DNA of 64,000 nt from Aquincola sp. (lineage in GTDB: Bacteria; Pseudomonadota; Gammaproteobacteria; Burkholderiales; Burkholderiaceae_C). The notes beneath the pieces were generated by a model. The model ran no database searches, was not told where the DNA came from, and saw only the letters and a program-made list of their open reading frames with translations. Made by a program: the position numbers and the translations under genes. The number at the start of each line of letters is the position of its first letter. Position 1 is the stretch's first letter. The stretch covers positions 59,292 through 123,291 of the forward strand of contig JALHQP010000003.1 in NCBI GenBank assembly GCA_022841885.1. The letters run 5' to 3'. Of this stretch, positions 1-9,020 are shown piece after piece.

Positions 1-53
1 CGATCGGCATCGGCTCGCGCGTGGCAGTGCGGATCTGCCGCCGGGTTTGACGC

Positions 54-818
54 ATGACCTCCGACACGGATTCAATGGCACCGACCAGCACCATTCGCAG
101 CGACGAAGTCGAGCGCTTCAACCGGCTCGCCGCGACCTGGTGGGACCGCACCGGACCGATGCGGCCCTTGCACGTCGTCAACGAACTGCGGCTGGGCCAT
201 GTGCTCGAACAGATCGCCCGGCGTTTCGGGCGGCCGGCCGGTGCGCTGCAGGGCCTGCGTATCCTCGACGTCGGTTGCGGCGCCGGCCTGATGTGCGAAC
301 CGCTGGCGCAGCGCGGCGCGCAGGTGGTCGGTATCGACGCCGCCGCGAACAACATCGCCGCCGCGCGGCTGCATGCGAACGCCAGTGGTCTGCCCATCGA
401 CTATCGCGTCGGCGAGCCGCAGGCCGCGTTGCACGACGGCGAGTCCTTCGACGTGCTGCTGCTGCTCGAGGTGGTCGAGCATGTCGACGATGTGCCGACC
501 TTCGTGCGCGACGCGGTGGCCCACCTCGCGCCCGGCGGGCTGCTGCTGGCCTCGACCATCAACCGCACGCTGCGCAGCTACCTGGCCGCGATCGTCGGCG
601 CCGAGGTGGTCTTCCGGGTGCTGCCCCGGGGCACGCACCGCTGGGCGCAGTTCGTGCGACCCGAAGAACTCGAGCAGGCCGCTGCGGCCTGCGGCCTGGC
701 CCCCGGCGAGCGTCGCGGCATGGCTTACCTGCCGGCTGTTCACCGCGCGTGGTGGACCCGAAACCTGTCCGTCAACTACATCGCCAGCTTCGCCAAGCCC
801 GGCAACGCCACGCCATGA
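54..818 (+). CDS. ubiG: Ubiquinone biosynthesis O-methyltransferase UbiG
   Basis: SAM-dependent methyltransferase of 254 residues that performs the two O-methylation steps of ubiquinone synthesis. The class I SAM-binding motif (ILDVGCGAGLMCEPLA, about residues 70-85) and the post-I acidic segment VVGIDAA are visible. The N-terminal FNRLAATWWD stretch is typical of UbiG. Length agrees with the family (about 240). The stop overlaps the next start by 4 bp (ATGA), so the downstream SOUL gene is probably co-transcribed. The 53 bases before the start contain only the end of something I cannot name. Confidence 0.93.
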   Translation: MTSDTDSMAPTSTIRSDEVERFNRLAATWWDRTGPMRPLHVVNELRLGHVLEQIARRFGRPAGALQGLRILDVGCGAGLMCEPLAQRGAQVVGIDAAANNIAAARLHANASGLPIDYRVGEPQAALHDGESFDVLLLLEVVEHVDDVPTFVRDAVAHLAPGGLLLASTINRTLRSYLAAIVGAEVVFRVLPRGTHRWAQFVRPEELEQAAAACGLAPGERRGMAYLPAVHRAWWTRNLSVNYIASFAKPGNATP

Positions 819-1447
819 ACCGTAACCTGTCTTCAACTCTGCTGCGCCACCTGCTGTGGCTCACACTTGCCGCCATGCCGCTCGCTGGCCACGCCATCGA
901 AGAGCCCGACTACCAGGTCATCCGCCAACTCGACCGCAACGTGGAGCTGCGCCAGTACGCGCCCTATGTTGTGGCCGAGGTGGTGTTGAACGCCAGCGCC
1001 GACACGGCGGGCAACCAGGCCTTTCCGATCCTCGCCGGCTACATCTTCGGCAAGAACAAGGGCGAGCGGAAGTTCGCGATGACCGCGCCGGTGACGCAGA
1101 GCGCCGAGCCCGTGACGATGGCGATGACCGCACCGGTGACGCAGGCCGCCGTGCCGGGCGGCATGCGCGTGCAGTTCGTGCTGCCCAAGGGTGTGACACT
1201 CGAGTCCGCCCCCGAGCCGCTCGACCCCCGTGTGCAATTGCGCCTGGTGCCGGCCAGCCGATGGGCAGCGATTCGCTACTCGGGCACCTGGTCGCAGTCC
1301 AACGATGACGAGCACCTGGCGCTGCTGAAGGCCACGCTCGACACGGCGGGCGTGGCGACGCAAGGCGGACCGGTGCTGGCGCGCTACAACGCGCCCTACA
1401 CGCCATGGTTCCTGCGCCGCAACGAGATCTGGCTGGCTCTGCGCTGA
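815..1447 (+). CDS. SOUL-family haem-binding-like protein, secreted
   Basis: A 210-residue protein with an N-terminal hydrophobic segment ending in a plausible signal cleavage site (LAGHA-IEEPD, about residue 26), so probably periplasmic. The SOUL/HBP core follows: YQVIRQLDRNVELRQYAPYVVAEV, then the family hallmark FAMTAPVTQ. Here the MTAPVTQ block occurs twice within about 20 residues (around residues 90 and 107). SOUL proteins bind haem or related tetrapyrroles, but the bacterial role is unsettled. The start at 815 overlaps the ubiG stop, and it is the only start that places the signal peptide at the N terminus. Confidence 0.85.
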   Translation: MNRNLSSTLLRHLLWLTLAAMPLAGHAIEEPDYQVIRQLDRNVELRQYAPYVVAEVVLNASADTAGNQAFPILAGYIFGKNKGERKFAMTAPVTQSAEPVTMAMTAPVTQAAVPGGMRVQFVLPKGVTLESAPEPLDPRVQLRLVPASRWAAIRYSGTWSQSNDDEHLALLKATLDTAGVATQGGPVLARYNAPYTPWFLRRNEIWLALR

Positions 1448-1512
1448 GCGCGAGTGCCCGGTCGAACGCCTGGCTGTCGCACCCGTCGCGCCTGTCTGGC
1501 GCGCGTGCGCGC

Positions 1513-2244
1513 TCAGTCAGCGATCCACACCCCACCCACCTCCCGCCACCCGCACCCATAGACGCGCGCCAGCAGGTCGGCGCGCAACAGGTCTGCTGCG
1601 GCCCCCTGCTCGCATACACCGTCGGGCAACAGCGCCAGCACATGCGTCGCGGTGCGCGCGATCCAGTTCACGTCGTGGGCCGAGATCACGAGCGCCTGGT
1701 CGGGCGGCAGTGAAGAGGCAAGCCAGCGCGCCACCAGCGCCTGGTGCGCCGGGTCCTGGAAGGCGACGGGCTCGTCGAGCAGCAGCAGCGGTGCGCCCTG
1801 CAGCGTGCATTGCGCGAGCGCAACACGCTGGCGTTCGCCGCCCGAGAGTTCGAGCACCGGACGGTCCGCGAGCGCCTCGAGGTCGAGTGCGGCGAGTACC
1901 GCATGCGCGTCGTGGCGCGGACGCACGACGCTGAGCTCGAGCAGGCGCTCGACCGTGATCGGGAAGCGGTCGACCACCTGCTGCGGCATGAAGGCGCGCA
2001 GCGACGCGGCGTCGAACGCCGACCAGTCGCGCTGCGGCTGGCCTTGCCAAAGCAGGTCACCGCGCTGCGCCACGCCGGGCTCGCCGACGCCGGCAAGGGC
2101 ACGCAGCAGCGTGCTCTTGCCGGCCGCGTTGCGGCCGATCACGCACCAGCGCTCGCCCGGTTGCACTTGCCAGTCGAGCCCGCGCACGAGCTCTCTTCCC
2201 GCCGCCGAAAGCGACAGGCCGTGAACGCCCAACAGCGCGCTCAC
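1513..2244 (-). CDS. btuD: ABC transporter ATPase for vitamin B12 (BtuD-like)
   Basis: ATP-binding subunit of 243 residues. Walker A GRNAAGKST is at residues 37-45; the signature LSGGERQRVALAQ and Walker B LLLLDEP follow in the second half. It belongs to the FepC/BtuD family of siderophore and cobalamin importers. The GTG start overlaps the stop of the upstream permease by 4 bp (GTGA), so the two are translationally coupled. The btuB partner and the upstream cobalamin riboswitch support B12 rather than iron as substrate. The gene converges on the SOUL gene. Confidence 0.85.
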   Translation of the reverse strand: MSALLGVHGLSLSAAGRELVRGLDWQVQPGERWCVIGRNAAGKSTLLRALAGVGEPGVAQRGDLLWQGQPQRDWSAFDAASLRAFMPQQVVDRFPITVERLLELSVVRPRHDAHAVLAALDLEALADRPVLELSGGERQRVALAQCTLQGAPLLLLDEPVAFQDPAHQALVARWLASSLPPDQALVISAHDVNWIARTATHVLALLPDGVCEQGAAADLLRADLLARVYGCGWREVGGVWIAD

Positions 2245-3176
2245 CGCCCACCCCGCGCCAGGAACCACACGAACACCGGTGCGCCGACCAAGGCCATCAC
2301 CGCACCGACCGGCAGCTCGATCGGCAACACGACAGTGCGTGCACCGAGGTCCGCCGCCACCAGCAGCGCGGCGCCGCCGAGCGGCGACAGCAACGCCAGG
2401 TCGCGCGTGCGCTGCACGCCGGCCAGGCGCAGCGCGTGCGGGATCACGAGGCCGACGAATCCGATGGCCCCGGCGCTGGCCACGGCGAGTGCGGCGGCCA
2501 GCGACGCGCCGAGCAGCAGCTCGAAGCGCAGGCGCCGCACCGGCTCGCCGAGCAGGTGCGCGGCCACGCTGCCGAGCAACAGGCGGTCGAGCGCGCGCTC
2601 GCGCCAGACGAACCAGGCCACCAGGGCCAGCGCGGCCAACAGGCAGCGCCCGCCATCGTCGGCCCCCGACAGGTCGCCGACGAGCCAGAAGATCGCGCCG
2701 CGCAGGCGCTGGTCCGGCGTCAGCGCCAGCAGCAGCGAAGCCATCGCGCCGAACAGGGCCGCGAGCATCGCGCCGGCCAGGATCAGGCGCGGCGACGCAT
2801 CGTCGGTGGTGGCCAACGCGCGCCGCGCCAGCCACAGCAGCAGCGCACCGGCGGCGAGCGCGCCCGCCGCGGCGCCCGCGGTGATTGCGGCGCCGAACAT
2901 CAACGCGAGCAGCGCGCCCACCGCCGCGCCGCCCGAGGTGCCGAGCACATAGGGGTCGGCCAGCGGGTTGCGCAGCAGCGACTGCATCGCGAGCCCCGAC
3001 AGCGCGAGCAGCGCACCGACGCCGGCGGCCGCGGCCACGCGCGGCGCGCGCAGCGTGCGGATCATCTCGACATCCAGCCCCGCGCTGCCGAGGGCGAGCG
3101 CCGCCGCCACCACCAGCAGCGTGGCCAGCACCAGCCCTGCGGCCAGCGCGATCAGGCGAGCGCCAGCCAACGGCAT
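2241..3176 (-). CDS. btuC: FecCD/BtuC-family ABC permease
   Basis: Polytopic inner-membrane permease of about 311 residues with the FecCD fold. The family signature LRAPRVAAAAGVGALLALSG and the GTSGGAAVGALLA block are present in the first third. I chose the ATG at 3176; a TTG at 3194 would add six residues, and neither has a clear ribosome binding site. It lies 28 bp after btuB and overlaps btuD, forming one riboswitch-controlled operon. No btuF-type periplasmic binding protein lies in this operon, so that component must be encoded elsewhere or supplied by another system. Confidence 0.85.
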   Translation of the reverse strand: MPLAGARLIALAAGLVLATLLVVAAALALGSAGLDVEMIRTLRAPRVAAAAGVGALLALSGLAMQSLLRNPLADPYVLGTSGGAAVGALLALMFGAAITAGAAAGALAAGALLLWLARRALATTDDASPRLILAGAMLAALFGAMASLLLALTPDQRLRGAIFWLVGDLSGADDGGRCLLAALALVAWFVWRERALDRLLLGSVAAHLLGEPVRRLRFELLLGASLAAALAVASAGAIGFVGLVIPHALRLAGVQRTRDLALLSPLGGAALLVAADLGARTVVLPIELPVGAVMALVGAPVFVWFLARGGR

Positions 3177-3204
3177 CACCAGTCGATGGCGCAACGGGGG
3201 TGGG

Positions 3205-5070
3205 TCATCTCATCGTGCCCTGCAGTGACAGCAGCACGCTGCGCGGCGGCGCCGTGTAGCCGAGCACCTCGGGGCGCGAGGTGTCGGTGGCGTTCTCGAC
3301 CTTGAGCGCCACGCGCCACTGCGGCGTGAGCTGGCGCGCCACGCGCAGGTCGAGCGTGCTGCGCGAGGGGTTGGTGGCATCGCCAAACGTCACCGGGTCG
3401 GTGTCCAGCCGCTTGCCGGTGTGGCGCAATGCGGCGCCGAGCTGCCACCCCGCCAGGCGCGTCGCGTAGTTGAGCGCCAGCGATTGCTTGGCGCGGCGCT
3501 TGAGCGGCCGGTCGCTGTCGCGGTCACGCGGGTCCTGCAGCGTCAGCTCCGCGATCAGCAGGCCCTCAGTGTCGAACGGCAGCGGCGTCTGCGCCATCAG
3601 TTCGAAGCCCTGGTTCTCGGCGCGCGCGATGTTCACCGTCTCGAACGTCACCGGGTCGAAGGCGATGCGGTCACGCTGGCGCTGTGCGAACAGCGCCCCG
3701 CGCAGCAGCGTCGCACCCTCGGACCATTGCAGCGCCAGCTCGGCCTGGCGCGAACGCTCGGGCATGAGTGTCGTGGCCGGGTTGGCGAACAGCTGGTCGA
3801 GGAAGGACGGCGCGGAGAAGCCGCTCGCCCATTGCGCGCTCAGCTTCCAGGCCGGTAGCCATTGCCAGGCCACGGCGGCCAAGCCGGTCGTGGCGCGGCC
3901 GTAGTCGCTGCTGTCGTCGCTGCGCACGGCCAGCTGGGTCTGCCAGCCGGCGGCCGGCTTGCCGAGCCAGGCCACGCGCAGGCTGTCGGTGCTGCGCGTG
4001 CGCTCCGGCGTGCCGCTGTCACCGAAACGCTCGCGCCGCGTCTCGACGCCGGCCTGCAGTTCGTGGCCCGGCGCCAGCGCGTAGCCCAGTTGCAGTGCGC
4101 CCAGGCGCACGCGGTTGCGGCCCTCGGTGGCGAAGCCGGTCGGGTCGTCGAAGCGCTCGCGTGTCTCGCCGAGTTCGAGCTCGAGCCGCGTGGCCGCACC
4201 GAGCGCGTGACGGCTCTTCAGGCCGGCCGACTCGACGCGCGTGGTCAGCACGTCGTCCAGGCCGGGCGCGAAGCCGTCGTACTCGCTGCGCGTGCGGGTG
4301 GACAGCAGGCTCAGCGCGCTCTGGTGACCCGCCGCCCAGGTCTGCTCGACGCGGGCACTGCCGCCACTCTGGCGCGCGGCGTCGCGGTCCGGATTCGCGC
4401 CGGGGTCGACGCTGGCGTCGCGTGCCGAGAAGCCGTCGGTGCGGCGCCAGGCGAGCGAGGCCGACAGCTGCGTCGGCGTGGTGGCGTCACCGAAGCGCGC
4501 ACCGCCGGCGAATGACGCCTGTTGCGTGCCATGGTCGCCCACCGCCACGCTGGCCTGCGGCGCGCTCGCGCGCCGCGTCACGATCTGCACCACGCCGCCG
4601 ACCGCCTGCGCGCCATAGAGCGACGACAGGTTGCCGCGCACGATCTCGATGCGCTCGATCTGTTCGGGCAGCAGGTGCTGCCACGACGCGGTGCCGAAGT
4701 CGGCGCGCACCAGCGGCACGCCGTCGACGAGCACCAGGGTCTGTCGACTGTCGGCGCCACGCAGGAACAGCGAGGCCTGCGAGCCGATCGGGCCGGTCTG
4801 GCCGACGTCGATCGAGGTCAGCATGCGCAGCAGCGCGGGCAGGTCGGCCGGCTGCGCGGCTTCGATCTCGGCACGCGTGATCACTCGCGTGGACGGCAGC
4901 GCGTCGGGCAGCGGCTGCTCGGTGCGTGCGGCGGTGATGACGACGCGCGCGGATGGGGAATCGGCCGACTCGGTTTGCGCCTGAGCGCCGGACGACAGGG
5001 TGGCAAGGCATGCAGCGGCCAGGCAGGGCAGCGTGGCCTGGGCGCGGGGCCCGGAGGACAAAGGGAACAT
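3205..5070 (-). CDS. btuB: TonB-dependent outer-membrane cobalamin receptor
   Basis: A 621-residue TonB-dependent receptor. It has a signal peptide (about residues 1-31, ending SSGAQA-Q), a TonB box-like segment (ARVVITAART), then a plug domain with LPALLRMLTSIDV, the SQASLFLRGADSRQTLVLVD block and VQIV, followed by a 22-strand-type barrel. Length matches BtuB (about 600). The upstream cobalamin riboswitch makes B12 the likely ligand. The protein ends in Met-Arg rather than the aromatic residue usual for outer-membrane barrels. No good Shine-Dalgarno precedes the ATG, which may reflect riboswitch-controlled initiation. Confidence 0.9.
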   Translation of the reverse strand: MFPLSSGPRAQATLPCLAAACLATLSSGAQAQTESADSPSARVVITAARTEQPLPDALPSTRVITRAEIEAAQPADLPALLRMLTSIDVGQTGPIGSQASLFLRGADSRQTLVLVDGVPLVRADFGTASWQHLLPEQIERIEIVRGNLSSLYGAQAVGGVVQIVTRRASAPQASVAVGDHGTQQASFAGGARFGDATTPTQLSASLAWRRTDGFSARDASVDPGANPDRDAARQSGGSARVEQTWAAGHQSALSLLSTRTRSEYDGFAPGLDDVLTTRVESAGLKSRHALGAATRLELELGETRERFDDPTGFATEGRNRVRLGALQLGYALAPGHELQAGVETRRERFGDSGTPERTRSTDSLRVAWLGKPAAGWQTQLAVRSDDSSDYGRATTGLAAVAWQWLPAWKLSAQWASGFSAPSFLDQLFANPATTLMPERSRQAELALQWSEGATLLRGALFAQRQRDRIAFDPVTFETVNIARAENQGFELMAQTPLPFDTEGLLIAELTLQDPRDRDSDRPLKRRAKQSLALNYATRLAGWQLGAALRHTGKRLDTDPVTFGDATNPSRSTLDLRVARQLTPQWRVALKVENATDTSRPEVLGYTAPPRSVLLSLQGTMR

Positions 5071-5139
5071 GATGGAAGGAGGGGTCCGGTCAAGGTGCGC
5101 GCCCGCTTCCCCGCAGGCCCACACGTCATGGCGCCCCGC

Positions 5140-5396
5140 CTCGCGACGTGGGCACCGCCTCGTTGGCCGGTATCCGGGCTGGCGCGGCGACCCCTGTGGC
5201 CTTCCCAGAGCGGACTTCATGCTCCAGTGGCCGGTGGACAGGGGCGGGGTGCTCGGGGCTTGGCGGCCCGTCGCGCCCAGGCGCTTACCGTTGCGGGGGC
5301 AGCTCGGGTTGGCGTCGTCGCAGCAAGGCGGCTTGGCGTCCCGATTCCCGTTTACCCCATGCCGATCGAGAACGACGGCACAGGCACCAACGTTGC
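5140..5396 (-). promoter_or_regulatory. Cobalamin riboswitch upstream of btuB
   Basis: Read on the minus strand, the leader shows the hallmark cobalamin-riboswitch elements in the correct order. GGTGCC-type 5' pairing sequence lies near 5385, the GGGAA(T) element near 5345, then the conserved core GCTGCCCCCGCAACGGTAA (5285-5303). The B12-box AGCCCGGATACCGGCC is at 5165-5180, a close match to the AGYCMGRAGACCKGCC consensus. The aptamer ends about 70 nt before the btuB start. By analogy with known btuB riboswitches, adenosylcobalamin should repress the operon. The outer boundaries are approximate. Confidence 0.92.
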
Positions 5397-5448
5397 GCAT
5401 GCTAGCAGGCACCGCATAATCCGCCGACCCACCGCTCGCACCCCCTTC

Positions 5449-5655
5449 ATGGCCACGCTGCACGACCTCGCCCAGCGCATCGACCGCCTGCTGCTGCGGC
5501 ATGAAGAGCTGGAACGCACCAACAAGCTGTTGCTCGAGCAGGTGGCGCAGTTGAGCGGCGACCGGGACAGCCTGAAGTCGCGCCTGGCGGCCGCGCGCGC
5601 GCGCATCGATGCGCTGCTCGAGCGCCTGCCAGCCGACGATAAGGAATCGCCATGA
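5449..5655 (+). CDS. Small coiled-coil protein (ZapB-like / TIGR02449-type)
   Basis: A 68-residue protein that is almost entirely one amphipathic coiled coil rich in Leu, Arg and Glu (RIDRLLLRHEELERTNKLLL onwards). Small coiled-coil proteins directly preceding zapA are common in beta- and gammaproteobacteria and are thought to act with Z-ring proteins, though this is context only. Its stop overlaps the zapA start by 4 bp (ATGA), showing translational coupling. Function of this particular protein is inferred from neighbourhood and shape. Confidence 0.75.
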   Translation: MATLHDLAQRIDRLLLRHEELERTNKLLLEQVAQLSGDRDSLKSRLAAARARIDALLERLPADDKESP

Positions 5656-5975
5656 AGCAGATGGAAGTCACCATCCTTGGCCAGAGCTACATCCTGGCCT
5701 GCCCCGACGGCGGCGAGGCCGCGCTGCTCGCCGCGGTGGCACAGGTCGACAGCGAGATGAGCAAGATCCGCGACGCCGGCAAGGTCAAGGCACGCGAGAA
5801 GATCGCCGTGCTGTCCGCGCTGAACCTCGCGTACCAGCTCGCGGAACGCCCCTCCGCACCAGCGCCGCGCGCGCACAGGCCGAGCCCCGGGTCGACGGAC
5901 GCCGGCGACGTGCAGATCGACACGCTGATCGCGCGCATCGATAGCGCCATGGGCACCGACGATCACCTGCTCTAG
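5652..5975 (+). CDS. zapA: Cell division protein ZapA
   Basis: A 107-residue ZapA-family protein that cross-links FtsZ filaments in the cytoplasm. The N-terminal VTILGQSYILACPDG strand block and the following helix (LLAAVAQVDSEMSKIRDAGKV...KIAVLSALNLAYQL) match the family globular domain. The C-terminal part is expected to form the dimer/tetramer coiled coil but is unusually rich in Pro and Ala here (about residues 65-85). It overlaps the preceding coiled-coil gene and is immediately followed by 6S RNA, the classic zapA-ssrS order. Confidence 0.92.
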   Translation: MKQMEVTILGQSYILACPDGGEAALLAAVAQVDSEMSKIRDAGKVKAREKIAVLSALNLAYQLAERPSAPAPRAHRPSPGSTDAGDVQIDTLIARIDSAMGTDDHLL

Positions 5976-5989
5976 CCGTAGAATGATCC

Positions 5990-6167
5990 GTCCGCCGCGT
6001 TCACGCGGGTTTTATATTTCCTTGAACCGATGCTCTATGAGCAAGGGCTTGGAACATCGCTAGGCTGGTGTGATCGTCTCGCGTCAGATGAACCCGAAGC
6101 CCTGCTGACCTCGCCCACCTGAACTTCCCCTTGGGTTCAGGAATGCGGCCCGTGGGGCGCGGCGGAC
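5990..6167 (+). ncRNA. ssrS: 6S RNA (SsrS)
   Basis: A structured RNA immediately downstream of zapA. A perfect 10-bp closing stem pairs GTCCGCCGCG (5990-5999) with CGCGGCGGAC (6158-6167), followed by a second short helix (CGGG with CCCG). A -10 element TAGAAT at 5979-5984, overlapping the end of zapA, would start transcription at about 5990. The 3' half holds CACCTGAACTTCCCCTTGG and GGTTCAGG, resembling the conserved 3' hairpin region of 6S RNAs. The central bubble mimics an open promoter that sequesters sigma-70 RNA polymerase. Ends are inferred from pairing. Confidence 0.85.
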
Positions 6168-6176
6168 ACCTATTCG

Positions 6177-6260
6177 AACCACCCCGGAGCGGCTGCGCCG
6201 CTCCCCCTCGAGGGGCAACGCCAGCGGCCCGGCGAAGCCGGCTCCGCGGCGTCTGCTTGG
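6177..6260 (+). repeat. Dispersed three-hairpin repeat, copy 1
   Basis: An 84-bp intergenic element containing three successive inverted repeats: GAGCGGCTGCGCCGCTC, CCCCTCGAGGGG and CCGGCGAAGCCGG, ending with CCGCGGCGTCTGCTTGG. Two further copies occur at 37640-37752 and 47351-47437 in the same orientation. Copy 1 lies between the 6S RNA 3' end and the EVE gene. It carries no coding signal of its own, and the sequence spread suggests a non-autonomous dispersed repeat. Confidence 0.85.
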
Positions 6261-6281
6261 ATGTGCACTTAGACTGGCGGC

Positions 6282-6746
<465 letters not shown>

Positions 6747-7819
6747 CCGCGCGGGCGCGCGGCTTCGACGGCAGCCCGCCCACCGGCACCACGCGCTCGA
6801 CCAGCGCCGAGCCCTCGCGCAGCAGGAACTCGCGAAACGCCTGCGCCACCGGCGGCAGGCGCTTGTGGCGCCGCTGCACCAGGTACCAGTGCAGCATCAG
6901 CGGGAAGCCCTGCACGTCCAGCGCCACCAGGCTGCCGTCGCGCAGCTCGCGGCTCACCGTGTGGCCCGACAGGAAGGCCACGCCCATGCCAGCGATCACC
7001 GCCTGCTTGATCGTCTCGGTGCTCTTGACCTCGAGCGCGACGTTCACATGCGCATGGTGGCGCCCCAACGCGTCGGCCATCGAGTGGCGCGTGTCCGAGC
7101 CCGGCTCGCGCACGATGAAGGGCTCGCGCACCAGGCGTGACAGCGCGATGCCGCGCTCGGGCTCCAGCGGGTGCTCGCGCGGCGCGACGATCAGGTAGGG
7201 GTGCGGCGCGAAGGGCTCGGCCAGCGTGTCGGCGTCGTCGGGTGGGCGCACCATCACCGCCAGGTCGGTCAGGTTGTCGCCCAGCTGCGTGAGCAGGTCG
7301 CCGCGGTTGTGCACCGACAGGTTGATCTCGACCCCCTCGTGCCGGCGGGCGAACTCCACCAGCAGGCTGGGCAGGAAGTAGTCGCCGGCGCTGATCACCG
7401 CCACGTTCAGGCGCCCGCCGGACACGCCCTTGAAGTGCGTCATCGCCGCCTCGGCCTCCTCGAACTGCTGGATGATCAGGTGGCAGTGGTGCAGCAGTTC
7501 CTGGCCGGCGGCGGTGAGGAAGATCTTCTTGCCCAGCTGCTCGAACAGCGGCAGGCCCGCGTGGCTCTCGAGCTTGCGGATCTGCGTCGACACTGCGGGC
7601 TGCGTCAGGTGCAGTTCCTCGGCCGCACGCGAGTAGCTCGACAGCCGGGCCACCGTCTCGAACACTTTCAGCTGGCGCAGGGTCGCGTGTTTCATCGGTG
7701 CGCTTGATACATAACTCATAGCTAATGTAATGCATCATTTACTTTGATTGTTATTTATCGACCTGCGCTCCTAGCATTGACCCATCGAGAGACCCCGCAC
7801 CGCCACCGAGGAGCCCGCC

Positions 7820-8149
7820 ATGCTGTCACCGCGCAAGATCGAATGCCCCACCGACGCCGACATCGAGCGCAGTGCATTCAACGCCGCGTTCTACGAGCTG
7901 GGCCTGCGCTGGCACTGGGACGACGCGACCTACGAGCGCCTGGCCGCCGAGCCTTGCGAGCGCTCGCGCGTACGCCACTACGTCGAGAACGTGCACCCGC
8001 ACCTGCTGCGCGCCTACGACGCCGACTTCCTGACCGAAGCGGTGCTGCAGGCCAAGCAGCGCTTCCAGCGCTCGCTCGAGGGCTGCGCACCGGGCGCGAT
8101 CCCGCGCTTCAACTGGGCCGACGCACGCTGGGGCGAGACCGGCTTCTGA
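7820..8149 (+). CDS. Uncharacterised 109-residue protein
   Basis: Not recognised. A soluble 109-residue protein rich in aromatic, His and charged residues (ELGLRWHWDDATYERL, HYVENVHPHLLRAYDADFL, FNWADARWGETGF), with no signal peptide or membrane segment. A good Shine-Dalgarno (GAGGAG) lies 8-13 bases before the ATG. It is divergent from the LysR gene and followed after 40 bp by the FAH-family gene, so it is probably the first gene of a LysR-controlled operon with the enzymes that follow. Confidence 0.75.
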   Translation: MLSPRKIECPTDADIERSAFNAAFYELGLRWHWDDATYERLAAEPCERSRVRHYVENVHPHLLRAYDADFLTEAVLQAKQRFQRSLEGCAPGAIPRFNWADARWGETGF

Positions 8150-8189
8150 ACGCCGCCCGCCAGGCGCGGGCATTCACGGGAGGAGGTCG

Positions 8190-8972
8190 ATGATGAGCGG
8201 TGCCAGCGCCTGGGTGCGATTCGATCTGGCGGGCCGGGAGGGATTCGGCCGCCTCGACGGGGACCGGATCCGCGTCCACGACGGTGACCTGTTCGATGCG
8301 CCGCGCGACACCGGGCAAGACCTGGCCATCGGTGCCGTGCGCCTGCTGGCGCCGACGCGGCCGAGCAAGGTGCTCGCGCTGTGGAACAACTTCGGTCAGC
8401 TTGCGGCCAAGCTCGGGCTGTCGCGGCCCGAAGAGCCGCTGTACCTGATCAAGCCGCCCAACACCTACCTCGAGCCGGGGGCGCCGATCCGCCGCCCGCC
8501 GGGCGAAGGCAAGCTGGTGTTCGAGGGCGAACTTGCGATCGTGCTCGGGCGCCGTGCCAGCCGCGTGCCGGTGGACCAGGCCCTGGGCCATGTGTTCGGC
8601 TACACCTGCGCCAACGATGTGACAGTGGCCGACATCATCCACAAGGATCCGTCGTTCCCTCAGTGGGTGCGCGCCAAGGGCTTCGACACCTTCTGCCCCT
8701 TCGGCCCCGCGCTGGTCACAGGACTCGACCCGGCCACGCTGACGGTGCGCACGACGCTGGACGGCCAGGTGCGCCAGGACTATCCGATCAGCGACATGCG
8801 CTTCTCGGTCGCCGAGCTGGTGAGCATGATCTCGCACGACATGACCTTGCTGCCTGGCGACCTGATCCTGTGCGGCACCTCGGTGGGCGTCGGCTCGATG
8901 AAACCCGGCAGCTGGGTGAGCGTCGAGATCGACGGCATCGGCACGCTGATCAATCCCGTGGAGCAGGCATGA
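8190..8972 (+). CDS. Fumarylacetoacetate hydrolase family protein
   Basis: A 260-residue FAH-superfamily enzyme; members hydrolyse, decarboxylate or isomerise acyl-pyruvate-type compounds. The metal-binding acidic residues are in the LVFEGELAIVLGR segment (about residues 110-122) and the conserved GYTCANDVTVAD block follows. The C-terminal DLILCGTSVGVG is also typical. The gene lies in a likely operon with a small unknown protein upstream and a ketopantoate-reductase-like enzyme downstream. The substrate cannot be read from sequence; a hydratase/isomerase of aromatic catabolism is possible. An ATG at 8193 is an alternative start. Confidence 0.85.
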   Translation: MMSGASAWVRFDLAGREGFGRLDGDRIRVHDGDLFDAPRDTGQDLAIGAVRLLAPTRPSKVLALWNNFGQLAAKLGLSRPEEPLYLIKPPNTYLEPGAPIRRPPGEGKLVFEGELAIVLGRRASRVPVDQALGHVFGYTCANDVTVADIIHKDPSFPQWVRAKGFDTFCPFGPALVTGLDPATLTVRTTLDGQVRQDYPISDMRFSVAELVSMISHDMTLLPGDLILCGTSVGVGSMKPGSWVSVEIDGIGTLINPVEQA

Positions 8973-9020
8973 GCGCCGCCACGGCATCCGAATTGCTTTC
9001 AACTCTCGAGGTCTCTCATC

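Noticed and set aside
1..53. Possible 3' end of a gene before ubiG (one frame stops at 48-50)
   Set aside because: About 16 codons with no recognisable motif; too short to name or support.
1100..1145. Repeated MTAPVTQ segment in the SOUL protein as a sign of frameshift or recent duplication
   Set aside because: Both copies stay in frame and the domain continues normally; paired MTAPV motifs are seen in the family.
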